This document shows, one piece after another, positions 53,657-64,000 of a DNA stretch of 64,000 nt. A model generated the notes under the pieces. It ran no database searches. It was given only the letters and a program-made list of their open reading frames with translations, and was not told the origin of the DNA. Made by a program: the position numbers and the translations under genes. Each line of letters begins with the position of its first letter. The stretch's first letter is position 1. Source of the DNA: Argyresthia goedartella (taxonomy: Eukaryota > Arthropoda > Insecta > Lepidoptera > Argyresthiidae); assembly GCA_949825045.1 (NCBI GenBank), contig OX463809.1, forward strand, positions 9,079,501 through 9,143,500. Direction: 5' to 3'.

Positions 53657-55202
53657 GGTGGCAATGGAACCGGCGCGTGGGCCATTTGTACAGTGGGACC
53701 CGCTGGCGTATAGCTGCCTACCTGATCGGTTACAGGCAGAGTGGGGCCCCGGGGGCCCTCGCTAGGAATTTGCGGCCCAACAATTTGTTGCCCCCCAACC
53801 GGAGACGGTGGTGTTACCGATCGCCTCTGTGCTTGTTTGGGATTTGGCGGGCAACCCAACATACGTTCGCGCCCTATTAGATTCTGGAGCTCAGGGCTGC
53901 ATTGTATCGAACGATTTAGCGAAATGGTTGGGCCTCAATATAAATAATGTATCGCTGCCGAGGAAATTGGTCCCTGCTGGGGATTACAGGGCAACCCTTC
54001 ACGGGTTTTGTGATGCCTTTGAACGAGGGTTTGCGGCAGCGGTTTATTTGAGAACCGTCACCTCCACCGGGGAGGTCGACGTGCGATTGGCTTTGGCAAA
54101 AAGCAAGGTAGCGCCTATTCGGACAAGGATGACGATTCCAAAACTGGAACTGTCCGGGGCTGCTCTTTTGACCAAACCTTTGAGTCACACTCTAACGGTG
54201 TTGCGTGGGTCAGTGGTTTTGGAGGATACGGTGTACGCGTGGACGGACAGCCAGATTGTTTTGTGCTGGCTGAAGGCATCGGTCCATAACTTAGAGGGTT
54301 TTGTTGCGAACCGTGTCTCCCAGATTGTGTCGTCTGAGGTCCCACTGACCTGGAGACATGTACCAGGAGAATTGAACCCGTCTGATTGTGCATCCAGGGG
54401 ATGTCGGGCTCCTGAACTCGAGCTCGTTGCTGATCTCTCGACAGAGGCTTTCATTGCTTGTTTGGGTAGGTTTGTTTCTCGAAGGGGACTTCCAACTTTG
54501 ATCCGCTCTGATAACGGCACTAACTACATCGGTGCGGAACGATGCTTACGAGAGATAGTCAACTTTTTGAATGTAAATAAAGTGGATATTGGAACGGCCC
54601 TCTCCCGTCGGGGTATACAGTGGACCTTCAGCCCACCGAGTTGCCCCCACTGGGGTGGGATTTTTGAGGCCGTAGTTAAGCCAGCGAAGACGCACTTAGG
54701 GCGTATAGTAGGTCAGACCGCGCTGACTTTTGAGGAGCTCGCGACATTGTTTTGTAAGATCGAGGCCGATCTCAATTCGCGACCGTTGTGTCCGCTCAGC
54801 TCGGATCCAAATGACCTGGAGGCTCTGACCCCAGGCCATTTCTTGATAGGACAGCCACTTAACGCGTTGCCCGAGCACCCCTTCGAGGGAGTGAAATTGT
54901 ATCGGTTGTCAAGGTATCAGATGTTGCAGCAGTTTACTCAGAATTTCTGGAAGCGTTGGTCGCTCGAGTATCTGCATATCTTACAACAGCGCCTTAAGTG
55001 GACTGACAAAACCAGCCCCCCTAGTGTTGGTGACCTCGTGCTGGTTAAGGATGCTAACCTACCGCCACTACGTTGGCGCAGGTGGCGCATTGTTAACTTG
55101 TTCCCTGGCAAGGACGGGACCCCCCGGTCTGCAGAGGTTCTAGTAGGAGGCTCGGTACTAAAACGAGCGGTAGCAACGTTGTCTCGGCTGCCCGTAGATT
55201 AA
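53657..55202 (+). CDS. pol: BEL Pol remnant: protease, RNase H part, integrase part
   Basis: Coding sequence in this frame is readable from about 53640, with one stop (tag, 53763-53765), then open to 55202 (464 codons from 53808). Protease: LLDSGAQG at 53875-53898. At about 53970-53990 it jumps from just after the protease to RNase H (LHGFCDA at 53994, with 'PKLELSGAALL' at about 54135 and AWTDSQ at about 54238), so RT is gone. At about 54405-54445 it jumps from RNase H into integrase, losing the zinc region and the first catalytic Asp. The second Asp (IRSDNGTNY, about 54505) and the Glu (WGGIFEAV, about 54655) remain, as does the C-terminal domain with 'GDLVLVKD' (about 55030). Both jumps keep frame. 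It cannot encode RT or a full integrase. Confidence 0.9.
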
Positions 55203-55234
55203 GGGACAGGTGGGTGCCTGTCTGGGCGGGTGAT

Positions 55235-55736
55235 TGTTCGATTCAAAATCGATACTCGATCTATGGTTCCGGAACGGCCATTTTGAATTTGACGGAGCTG
55301 CCACAGAGCAGATTTTTGACGACTGACAGACGAAAAAGCCCTCGCGATGGACGCGTATTGGTATAGGGCATTGAAATTAAATCGTAAGCCATCTGGAGTT
55401 GTATTCGGGCTCCCCTCAGGATTGTCTTATAGCTGAGTGTATTGTGGTTCTCCGAACCAGATACTGTTCGTATTTACGTAAATTGTGCGGTCGAAGCTGG
55501 CCTGCCAGCCATACCTGGTTGGCTGAAGAACCTGTCTACCAAGAAGAGCCTAGGGTGCACCCAGGCCTTGCAGAGAGACAGGAGTATGACGGGAACGAAG
55601 CACAGACCAGGTCAGATAGAATCTATTTATTTAGCTCGGTGAAACGCCGACGTACTCGCCTCTTGGCATTCGATCGCTACGCTACCTCGTAGCTATGGGC
55701 CCCTGCGAGGTCACGGGTGCCGAGAGGCCTGAAACA
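55235..55736 (+). repeat. BEL 3' LTR
   Basis: 502 bp, partner of 50642-51143. It is preceded by a G-rich stretch (ctgggcgggtgat, 55222-55234) that may act as polypurine tract. TGTGC follows as target duplication. Confidence 0.95.
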
Positions 55737-55741
55737 TGTGC

Positions 55742-56149
55742 TGTGTTACAGAGAAGATAGCTTCACATAAGGTATTTTGTTGGTTGTATTTTGTAAGTTG
55801 TAAGATGTTAGATACCTTCCGAATTAGGTAGGTTGGGAATGGGAATTTGATAGGTATAGTTGGGAAAAAAATAAATTATTAAATAAAATACCACACCTGA
55901 CCGAAAGTTCGTAGGTCGACAGGATGTTTGTGTTGCAGGTAACTTTGATTTTCATAGTGATTATATGAATTTTATTTTGTTCAAGCCAATTTTCGTTGAA
56001 AGTGTATATTGAGATACACAGCATATATTTTTTGTAGATTTTTCACTCTCTTAATTTAAAAGTTAGAGGGGGGGGGGGAGACACATTTTTCCGCTTTGGT
56101 CTGTCTCTTTAACGATTTACTTTGAGGAAAAATGGTTTCAAGGAACCTC
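55742..56149. other. No recognised gene
   Basis: AT-rich, with a G10 run near 56070. Nothing supported. Confidence 0.45.
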
Positions 56150-56432
56150 AACGTCATTTTTAAAGACCTACGGACACCCCACACATATAGGTTTGACAAA
56201 AAAAGGTTTCAGTTCCATGTATGGGGAGCCCCCTTTAATTATTTTAATTTTTCAATTTTTGTATAACAATCGTAAAGCGGTTTAGAGAATACATCTAAAT
56301 ACCAAGTTTCAACTGTGTAGTCCTAATAGTTTCTGCATAAAGTTGCTGTGACATACGGATGGAAGGACGGACGGACAGACATACTTGAAGAAACTATAAG
56401 GTTTCCTTGTTTCTCGACGGAACCCTAAAAAC
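56150..56432 (+). repeat. Family D-related copy
   Basis: 'atgtatggggagccccctt', 'gtttctgcataaagttgctg', GGAC tract at about 56360-56378 and end 'acggaaccctaaaaac'. It shares the terminal motif and general plan with the other family D copies and its 3' part with 3177-3290. Confidence 0.55.
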
Positions 56433-56528
56433 CGCATTCAACCCATTTGAGCTCTAGAGTGCCACAGGCAGACACAGACAGACACACAGGAATCAGACGA
56501 CTCAAACACCCCTATTTTTTGTCGGAAG

Positions 56529-56999
56529 ATAAAAATCGCAAATCATTTTGTTGCTATGTATATTGCGTGTTTACATTAAGCTAAGGAGTTAGCTGGGCCA
56601 GCCCTTATACTAAATTAGTTTGTAGACCGTCGTAGCCACTTTGTTGGATCCTTAGCTATACGGTATAGGTCTTTCCGTCTTTATGTGTCCACAGATAATA
56701 GTCTGTTTTAATTCACGGGCCCAATATGAATCCTGAACGTAACGATGGAGTCCATATTTAACTTGCACTAAGTCTTGAGTCCAGTGAGGGGTTCAAGCGC
56801 ACCCAAGACAAAAACAGTTTTGTCCCCGAACACTCTACTTCTATCAACTTTTGCGAGACAATAAAAAAGCAAGGCTACTAAAAGCATTTTATTAAAGTCA
56901 ATTAAAAGTGAAAATTGGATTTTTTTGATTCTTTTTTTGATTTTTCTGATTGATTTTGATGATTTGATACATAGCAACAAAATGATTTACGATTTTTAT
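56529..56999. mobile_element. MITE with 33-bp TIRs
   Basis: 56529-56561 (ataaaaatcgcaaatcattt...) and 56967-56999 are inverted copies with one or two mismatches. The interior, 405 bp, has no transposase. No clear target duplication. Confidence 0.65.
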
Positions 57000-57023
57000 C
57001 CTCTTCGTGGATAATGCTACTTT

Positions 57024-57258
57024 TTGACAAGCCTCGCACAATCATATCGCAGGCTTCAGTACAGTATTGGGAACATTTTCAGGTGTGAGAGAATTCTCTA
57101 AATCTCACTAAAGCTTACTGCGTTCGCCCTCATCCTCCAATAGGGTTGAAGGAAAACCGGAAAAGCTTGCCCAATACGATTTAGGGAAATTCTCACACAC
57201 CTGGAAATGTTCCCTATACTACAGAAATCTGCGATATACTTGTGCGAGGCTTTTCAAA
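57024..57258. mobile_element. Foldback/MITE element with ~75-bp arms
   Basis: Left arm 57024-57103 and right arm about 57180-57258 are inverted copies at roughly 80% ('aagcctcgcaca', 'atatcgcag', 'gggaacattt', 'caggtgtg'). It is only 25 bp from the preceding MITE. Confidence 0.65.
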
Positions 57259-58312
57259 TTACCCCCCAGTTGTGGAAAGATAACATAATTATATTTAGTT
57301 TTTTTTTTATTTGTATTTATTCTACGTTTATTGCAGCGTCATGCGACATGCGCGGCTTTCGATTTATTTAAAATGTGTTCCATCCAGCTTGCCATAGCTC
57401 CATTTTCGAATAAATTCGATTTTCAAATAAGTTCGCCGCGGCACAGACCTCGCCCCCTGGGGACGGACACTACGAGTATAGTTGTTCTATTCCACGAAAT
57501 TAGGGTTTAAGGTCATAACAAAAAGCACTATGTGATGTTCAAATCACATTATTAACCAGCGGTATATAATAAAATTCAGTACACCATTACCACCCTGGTA
57601 AAGCCATGGGCTATAATGTCTTGCTTTACGTAAGGTTTGCATGATATATTATATAACATTGTTGAGCAGATGGTGTGAAAATAAATGTATGTTCTACTTT
57701 CTACACTACTGCTTTATTTTGGTTTGTTCTTTCGCCTTGCTGTATGTAGTATCTCGACCGTCATCGGTTGTCTCGTTTCTAGTTTTTTTTTATACTAAAA
57801 TTGATAAAAATATTATAATATTATAAAAAAAACAATCCTAAAGAAAAAATAATAGTTGATAAGGTGTTCCTTAATATTATACTACCGCCTACTGTACCCT
57901 TATCAAATAAACATCATTATCTTTATCTTCATCTTTAAAATCCGAGTCAGCCAGTAGCCAGCAGTAATCTCGGATCAACGATGACATTATTTTCAAAATG
58001 AAAAATGTCTGTGGAACGTCAAACTTGCCTCGAATTACTGTTTTCTCGCTATGTACTACTTCACTAAGCTATCTTGGCACCGGTGATAGATACATTTCTC
58101 CTCCCTCTCCCGCTCGCTCTCGCCCTCGACGCGTCAGTAGGACAGTGACGGAAGCTATGACGTCACTAGATCGAGCCGCAAAGTTTACTTTGGCGTGAAG
58201 TTTCTTACCACCTCGGATAGAAGACAAGACATAGAAGTTAAAGCAGACGGCCCACAAGCAACCCAACATGTATGCGAACCAACAATGTCAATATTGTCAT
58301 ATAACAAACGTC
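57259..58312. other. No recognised gene
   Basis: About 1 kb. The open stretch at 58069-58200 is GC-richer but has no motif. Confidence 0.45.
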
Positions 58313-58476
58313 TGACAGTCTTACGCCCGGTTTCTGAAAGGAAAATTAGCTGTGACAACTTGTTAAACTCTTGTTCAACGCATTTCAGCCAATCACATGC
58401 CGCTATTTTTAATTAATGATCGATTAATCGCTTGTTACATTTGACAACTCTTTCGGAAACTGGGGGAGAACTGTCA
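58313..58476. mobile_element. Small MITE with ~27-bp imperfect TIRs
   Basis: 'tgacagtcttacgcccggtt' at the left and the complement of 'actgggggagaactgtca' at the right, both with TTTCNGAAAG further in. 164 bp, non-coding. Confidence 0.5.
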
Positions 58477-58789
58477 TAGAGCGACTTAGAGGTTCATAGG
58501 TGCAGAGTACCTATTAGTAGGGGATATGGTACTAGTGAAAATCTACCCTCATCCATATGGCACGACACGCGAAGTGAGTACATTTGCGACGTATGCCTAG
58601 AGTTAAGGCAAACCCGGTAATCTACATAGAAAAGAGTCCAGACACACAGCCACATTCCCTTCCAGCGCCGCCACATTGCCGAGTTTCGGTGTGCAGATCT
58701 GGTGCGCAGGACATGTTTGCTAATTCGCCCGCCCCGGCCCGCCCCGGCTGGCTGCGCTCGAGTACATAGACATAAACATTTATATATAG

Positions 58790-59010
58790 ACGACCCGAAT
58801 GGCCGAGTCGGCAGTGACCCTGCCTACGAAGCCAAGGGTCCCGGGTTCGAGCCCGGTGGGGGCAAATATTTGTCTGATGAGACCGGATGTTTGTACCATA
58901 TTTATCTGTATAAGTATGTGTATCGTTGTCTAGTACCCAAGATAAGGGAATCCCAGTTTGGGGCTAGATCATTGTGTGTAAATGGTATCCAAGGTATTAT
59001 TATTATTATA
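58790..59010 (+). mobile_element. SINE-A
   Basis: Head 'cgacccgaatggccgagtcg', B box gggttcgagcccgg, shortened body and (ATT)n tail. The reverse-oriented SINE-C follows without a gap. Confidence 0.85.
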
Positions 59011-59192
59011 GGCACATACATTGCTTCTGGCCCACACTAGGATACCCTGTGTCGTAAGAACCAGAAACAGCGACATCACACCCATATAAACATCCAAGAT
59101 CTGTTTTTTTTATCTTTATCCCCAGCCGGGTATCAAACCCGGGACCTCTCGCATGGAAGGCACAGCCACAACCGCAGCGCCACATAGGTCAT
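59011..59192 (-). mobile_element. SINE-C
   Basis: The minus strand has a head with 'gcgctgcggttgtggctgtg', B box 'gggtttgatacccgg', then 'tgtcgctgtttctggttc' and 'acacagggtatcctagtgtg', as at 40045-40203. Confidence 0.72.
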
Positions 59193-59406
59193 CCACAATC
59201 ATTCGAGTTGTGAATTGTGATGTGAACTTGTCTTGCATCTTGCATTGGAACGACAACCCTAGCCGCTTGAGCCAGAGTAGGTAGGTAGTAGAGTAGGTAA
59301 GTAGTAGGTCATTCGAACAGGAGCCTGTTAATTTACTCATTCCAATTATACCTATACTATGGACTGCACTTACTACCCTACAGATATCTACAGACGCATG
59401 ACTCAC

Positions 59407-59586
59407 ATGGCGCTGCTAGCCCTACGATGCAGCAGCTGCAGCAAGCTGCCGTCCGCCGAGGAGCACAGGCTACGGCTGCGGGCGCGGCGCAACTCCTCCT
59501 CGCTGTCAGCGCGGTCGCGCCACCGCGCCATCAGGGACTCCAGGCACAGCATCGCCGCACCATCGCACACCATCCGTGAACACACC
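59407..59586 (-). CDS. Candidate host exon, unidentified
   Basis: About 180 bp, GC-rich in an AT-rich setting. The minus frame reads 'MLCLESLMARWRDRADSEEE', 'LRRARSRSLCSSADGSLLQL' and 'LHRRASSA', a coherent amphipathic, charged sequence. It ends at CCAT|GTGAGT (donor at 59406) and starts after a GCAG (59590-59587), though the pyrimidine tract there is poor. The plus strand is also open (59359-59706) but its translation is Ser/Arg-biased without structure. I do not recognise the protein. Confidence 0.35.
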
Positions 59587-62294
59587 CTGCCGCTACACTA
59601 CTGCTGGGGTTCACGATCTAACAGCTTTAGTACCGCCTCAAGGGTTAGAATAGTAAAGTTCCTCTCTGACCATTTGTCCTCTGATAGTCGTATACGCGGT
59701 TTTTAGCAGATGTTGTAGTTTGACTTTAAACACCAGGAAAAAAGTTCTGGAGGTTCGATCAGTCGAACCTCCCACCAGGGTTAACGTGCTTCGTCAGACG
59801 TTGAAGAAGTCAGTGGCGATCGGTTCCGCGTTCGATCAATCTGTGGGGCCTGTCACTGGTTCAATCAGATGAATTAACTTTATCTATGCAGGTTCAATAT
59901 AATTACTTCATAATGTAGTGTGGGAAATATTACTAATTATATTTGCAAACTCTACTAAATGTACGTAGGTATTGCACACATTACTTATTTAACATTCTTA
60001 GTGAGTACAATTTTTATAATACCTACTCCAAAAATCTTATTTATGTCAATAACATCTAATATATTTTCAGTTGTAAACTTCGTTGTTCAGAAATGGCTTG
60101 CACTTTAAAACAAAATTGAAAATTCAACCAACACTGTGTTGTATGTCTCACTTATGAACGTTCACGGAGATGTCATAATACTAAATAATAACTTAACACT
60201 GCGTGTTTTCAGCGCGTTTGCAGTTTGGTCGGCGATATGTTTAGCTTGGAGAAAAAAATGCATTAATAAATAGGGCACTGTCGTTACGGAGCGGTTTAGT
60301 GAGATTGTGTTGAATTTGGTCCATTGATCGCTCGACACTTGGGTTTTGAGAGATGATTAACTGGATATGGGGTTATTTTTTTCCGTTTGCCGCCGCTCTA
60401 TTGCAAGGGGCGGTTATTCACGACGCATGGCGCGCGGCCGGGTGGCGTGCGGTCACGGCGACGAATCAGCCTGCACTGAACTCGAATACCCAAAGGCTGC
60501 TTGCTTGCTTGAAGCCTTCAGCTTCAGCTAACTGTGGGGGAAGACCGAAGGGTGACTCTGCTCGGTGCAGAATTTTGGCGCCCCCGCCCCGGTATGATTA
60601 CAGCCGCAATCAATTAAATGGTGGCCTCGTTCTTTTTCGGTTGTTTGTTTATGTTTACTGAACTTTAGGTACAATTTCAATACACGTAGTACGTGTTGCG
60701 AGTTGTGAGCGAATTATTATTTTCTTAACTGGATTTCTAATTCCTGCGAATAATCTGCTTCTATCTCCCGCTCCGTAGAGCTTATCTACCTATCTCTCTA
60801 CTCAGAACCATTCCTACGAAAGTTTCGAATCGCCCTAATGTTTATTATAAATCTACACAAACGTAATCTAATAGCGTGTTTTTTAAGGAATTCCCTTCCA
60901 GGTTTTTATACACTATATAAAATAACATAAGTGGGCTAGTTGGGAAGTATTTAAACTATCCACGAGACCGTCTTGAAGACACCGCACGATCTTCAATGAA
61001 ACAATGTAAATGCCAGTCCTCGGCCAAGCCAAGACAGCACCAAGTCAATGCACGCTACACGACTACAAACTATCAACTCCACGGGACACTTGCCAAAGTG
61101 TGCCAAACTGTGCTTCCACCGCATTGTACGGGCTACAAACAAATGCGTTTTATTTTGATAATTTATGTGGAGAGCCGTGGCGCCTGCTGCTGTGCTCACC
61201 CTGCGTGCTCATAGGACACGCAGTAAGAGTTGAGCCGAACAAAACACGCACACACACATGTTTATGTTTATGTTAATGTGTTGTGTTCGCTCTTTGGAAT
61301 GAATAGTAATCGTGTCGTCCCGAGTGAGTTGTTTATTGTGCCCCGCAATTTTATCATCTTTCATATAGATTAAGTGTTAAGTGAGCAACAACTATAAGTT
61401 GTAACTTCTGTACTACTTAAAGCGAGTCAACATATTTCCTGGGTTCACCTCAACTCTCATCGCGTTTCCTGTTACAGTCCACGAGTTCGAGTTTTTAGCC
61501 AGCAAAAAGTTAAAATAAATTGGCTTTTTGTTTTCACTAAAGCATTATAGCTGAGGGGGAGTTCATAAAAATCGTGCTCTCTCTGCCAAGTCTTTGAAAT
61601 TTGGTATGGTCTAAAGTATATATGAAACCACCGCAAGCAACTTGTGCGCTACCTAGGTGGCCTGTTTGCTATAAATCCAATATGGCCTATGTGGGTATAC
61701 CCACTTGTTACTAGCGTTTGATAAAACGATCAATTTTGTTTCGTAGGATTTGAACCTTATCTTAAAGTGTTAAAGATCAAAATCGCGATCCAATTTTCAA
61801 AAATCCAGTAACTTCTGGGTTAATTGATGGTGTTCAGTAATACCACTTTTAAAGCGCGAGTCTAGAATGCGAAAAATGAATTTCAAATGTCTAATTTGTG
61901 TTCCATGATCATAATATTATATTTATGTCACCGTCAGATTGTCAAAACCGTTAGTTTATAATCTAACGTTTTTATCTCGTTCTCCCTTCTTCCACGTAGT
62001 CAAACTTTGACCACGAGGAATTTTCATTCCGCTTCGTCAAACTAGTTAAATAATCACCCTATAATATTATTCATTATCAAATTGTACAGTCACCTTCGGC
62101 GTTGTGAAACTGCTTTCAAAATGCTTTTGACAGACAGGTAATTTGTAAAGTTCTTCTTTTCTCAGAAAAGAAAGTCACTCGACTCAATGCCCATCACATT
62201 CAGTAGATCCATGACCAGATCCATAATTGATCTAATGAGATTATTTTTCTGAGTAGATTTGTCACTAGATACAATGTTATAATAATACGATAAT
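59587..62294. other. No recognised gene
   Basis: 2.7 kb. GC-richer patches at 60400-60600 and 61000-61210 have open frames of 72-102 codons on one or both strands, without motifs or clear splice sites. These might be unrecognised exons or 5' UTRs. Confidence 0.4.
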
Positions 62295-62550
62295 GACGAC
62301 CCGAATGGCCGAGTCGGCAGTGACACTGCCTACGTAGCCAAGGGTCCCGGGTACGAGTCCCGGTGAGGGCAAATATTTGTTTGATGAGAACGGATGTTTG
62401 TACCCTAGTCATGGTTGTTTATCTATCTATGTATAATATTTTATCTATATAAGTATGTGTATCGTTGTCTAGTACCCAAGATACAGGGAATCCTAGTTTG
62501 GGGCTAGATCAATGTGTGTAAATAGTGTCCAAGGTATTATTATTATTATA
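62295..62550 (+). mobile_element. SINE-A
   Basis: Full-length copy: head 'gacgacccgaatggccgag', B box 'gggtacgagtcccgg' (one change), body and (ATT)n tail. Confidence 0.87.
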
Positions 62551-63512
62551 TTATTAATAAAAAAGTTGAAACCAATGTCAAAGTCCAGTCACTAAACATA
62601 ACTACCGACTGATCCTAGGTATCCTTAGATCGAAATTCACACAAAGAATACCAGGGCAACAGACTATTGCAGGACTATTAACATTCTTAGTATCCAAAAG
62701 GAAAATCTAAAACGCGTATTTTATTTATACATAAGGACTTAAGAGTATCATACTAGGAGTTAATGGGTTACTGGGAGGTATTCTCTGATTACTACACACA
62801 ATTAAATTATATTTATATATTTCCTTTTGAATATTAAGAATTAACCTCCTGAAATAGTTTGTTGCCCTGGTATATATGGTATATGTCGTGATGATTTTAT
62901 AATAAAATGTCAAATGCAGCTTTTACATGGCGAAACTGGGGGTCTACCTCCCAAGCCCTGTCGGCTTGATCCCGATACCGACGCTTGAATTGACTTGCCG
63001 TATTGTCATAATGATAAAGTTCATTCTTACACGAAGCTGTCAAAATGAAGCCGTCACCGATGCCGGTTATTTTTTAAATAAATTGAGATAATTTGAGTCA
63101 TTTCTTTGTCTGTGCCTTTTTGCACCTCAACATTTATACAGGGAGGACATTATATTAATTTGACCACGAGGAAAGAGTTTTCCACGTGCTCAAATCAGTT
63201 TGACTACATGGAAGAAGGACCCGCGCCAGCCTTTCGGGCGGTCGCCTGCATGTGGGACTGTGGCAGCGTATCAACACAAATCACGTCCCATACTCAGAGA
63301 AAAATCGGCTAACAAAGCGACAAGAAAACCGTTGTTAGAATTTTATTGTTACCGCACGTAAGTGCATCGTCGCTGCAGCTATAGGCCCATAGTTGCTGTG
63401 GCAACTTTTTTATTGTTGGAATGATTTTTGTTATTTTAGCTAAAGAAACGTAGATACGGTAACTATGTTAAAAATATTTAAACGGGATAACAACGGTACG
63501 TTGTCAACTTAT
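62551..63512. other. No recognised gene
   Basis: The motif 'tttgaccacgaggaa' at 63159-63173 also occurs near 62005-62020, and a related inverted form lies at about 63204-63218. Otherwise nothing supported. Confidence 0.4.
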
Positions 63513-63690
63513 CAACGTTGTGAAGTGATATTGTAGCAAAGTTTAATATATCAAAATAGCCATTGTTACTATGGCTAAATGGTGTTGTTGACACGGCAAC
63601 GTTATGAAGTGATATTACAGCAAAGTTTAATCTATCAAAATAAAAGTTGTTACTGCGGCTATATGGTGTTGTTGATAAGGCAACGTCATG
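63513..63690. repeat. 84-bp tandem repeat, about 2.1 units
   Basis: Units start 'caacgt' at 63513, 63597 and 63681. The first two share most positions ('gaagtgatatt', 'agcaaagtttaat', 'atcaaaata', 'atggtgttgttga'). The 81-codon minus frame only reflects that 84 is a multiple of three. Confidence 0.8.
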
Positions 63691-63864
63691 TACTAACAAA
63701 ATACGAAGTAGATGTTTTGTCAAAGTATTCTTAGATAAAATTACAAAGTGACGTATGATACTTGTTCTCGCAAGCGCAAACTGTTTCTCCTATTCTGCCA
63801 ATTTCAACGTGGATGTCGGGCAGAGAAGTAGTGTTTGTGCTCAAGAGTGATATGAAATATAGCA

Positions 63865-63919
63865 ATGGAGACTTTTTTAACAGAAAATAAACTGCAGCAT
63901 CTGCTGCAGTCTATGGTCG
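63865..63919 (+). CDS. Candidate first coding exon of a host gene (18 codons)
   Basis: ATG at 63865 in a good context (agcaATGG) opens METFLTENKLQHLLQSMV, followed by G|GTGAGT (donor at 63920). It is amphipathic like a helix start. The rest of the gene would lie beyond the right edge, so the protein cannot be named. The shortness leaves a real chance of coincidence. Confidence 0.35.
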
Positions 63920-64000
63920 GTGAGTAATAGTGCCCTAATAAAATTACGAGGTTCACGTCGTTGCTTTGCGATATTGGCTGTAACCTGTGCTTTGTTTCGA

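Larger units (their letters stand above)
50642..55736 (+). mobile_element. BEL/Pao LTR retrotransposon, internally deleted
   Basis: 5,095 bp between the 5-bp duplications TGTGC (50637-50641 and 55737-55741). LTRs of 502 bp (TGTTCG ... GAAACA) differ at one site. Gag has BEL/Pao-type zinc knuckles, and the Pol remnants (DSG protease, FCDA RNase H, SDNGTN integrase) fit the same family. RT and the first part of integrase are absent. The usual size of such elements is larger by some 2 kb. Recent insertion, non-autonomous. Confidence 0.95.

Noticed and set aside
63478..63723. 81-codon minus-strand ORF
   Set aside because: It is the translation of the 84-bp tandem repeat.

Overview
The window looks like a gene-poor, AT-rich, repeat-packed stretch of an insect genome, most likely a moth or butterfly (Lepidoptera). 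I infer this from the repeats: tRNA-derived SINEs with the typical lepidopteran head and a (TAT/ATT)n tail, CR1/Jockey-like and RTE-like LINE scraps, an R2/Dong-like relic, and a dispersed family with (GGAC)n-type microsatellites and AGGGTTCCGTACC ends. No complete host gene, rRNA, tRNA gene or CRISPR array is visible. Only two short stretches look like possible host exons: 59407-59586 on the minus strand and 63865-63919 on the plus strand, the second next to a clean splice donor at the right edge.

Layout. 1-12,240: LINE fragments, two nested SINEs, a foldback element and perfect palindromes in otherwise unannotated DNA. 12,240-13,830: a decayed LINE with a restriction-like-endonuclease-type C-terminus, which holds a perfect 10 x 33 bp tandem array and a SINE. 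14,339-21,350: a TIR element, hairpins, a LINE relic, gag-like pieces and dispersed repeats. 21,960-28,434 (minus): a nearly complete Ty3/Gypsy element with 337-bp LTRs that differ at two sites and an ATAA target duplication. 29,174-42,500: MITEs, SINEs and several LINE fragments, including the best CR1-like copy at 34,547-35,825. 45,405-49,800: nested non-coding repeats and palindromes. 50,642-55,736 (plus): a BEL/Pao element with 502-bp LTRs that differ at one site and a TGTGC target duplication, whose Pol lacks the reverse transcriptase. 56,150-63,700: MITEs, SINEs and a tandem repeat.

How parts work together. The Gypsy element carries Gag (RS/RD-rich N-terminus, two zinc knuckles), protease, RT, RNase H and integrase. 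Its integrase frame runs into a GT...AG interval of 795 bp, beyond which an acidic/serine-rich tail continues in frame, so the element appears to contain a spliceosomal intron. The BEL element keeps Gag, protease, part of RNase H and the C-terminal part of integrase, but two in-frame gaps remove RT and the start of integrase. It has intact boundaries, so it was probably copied by proteins supplied from elsewhere. The SINEs and MITEs are non-autonomous and would depend on LINE RTs or transposases not present here in working form.

Most noteworthy: the intron-like interval in the Gypsy pol gene, the RT-less but freshly inserted BEL element, the perfect 33-bp array that grew out of an RT motif in a dead LINE, and a MITE insertion whose conceptual removal restores a LINE reading frame. 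All family assignments are from motif recognition by eye; no database search was run.
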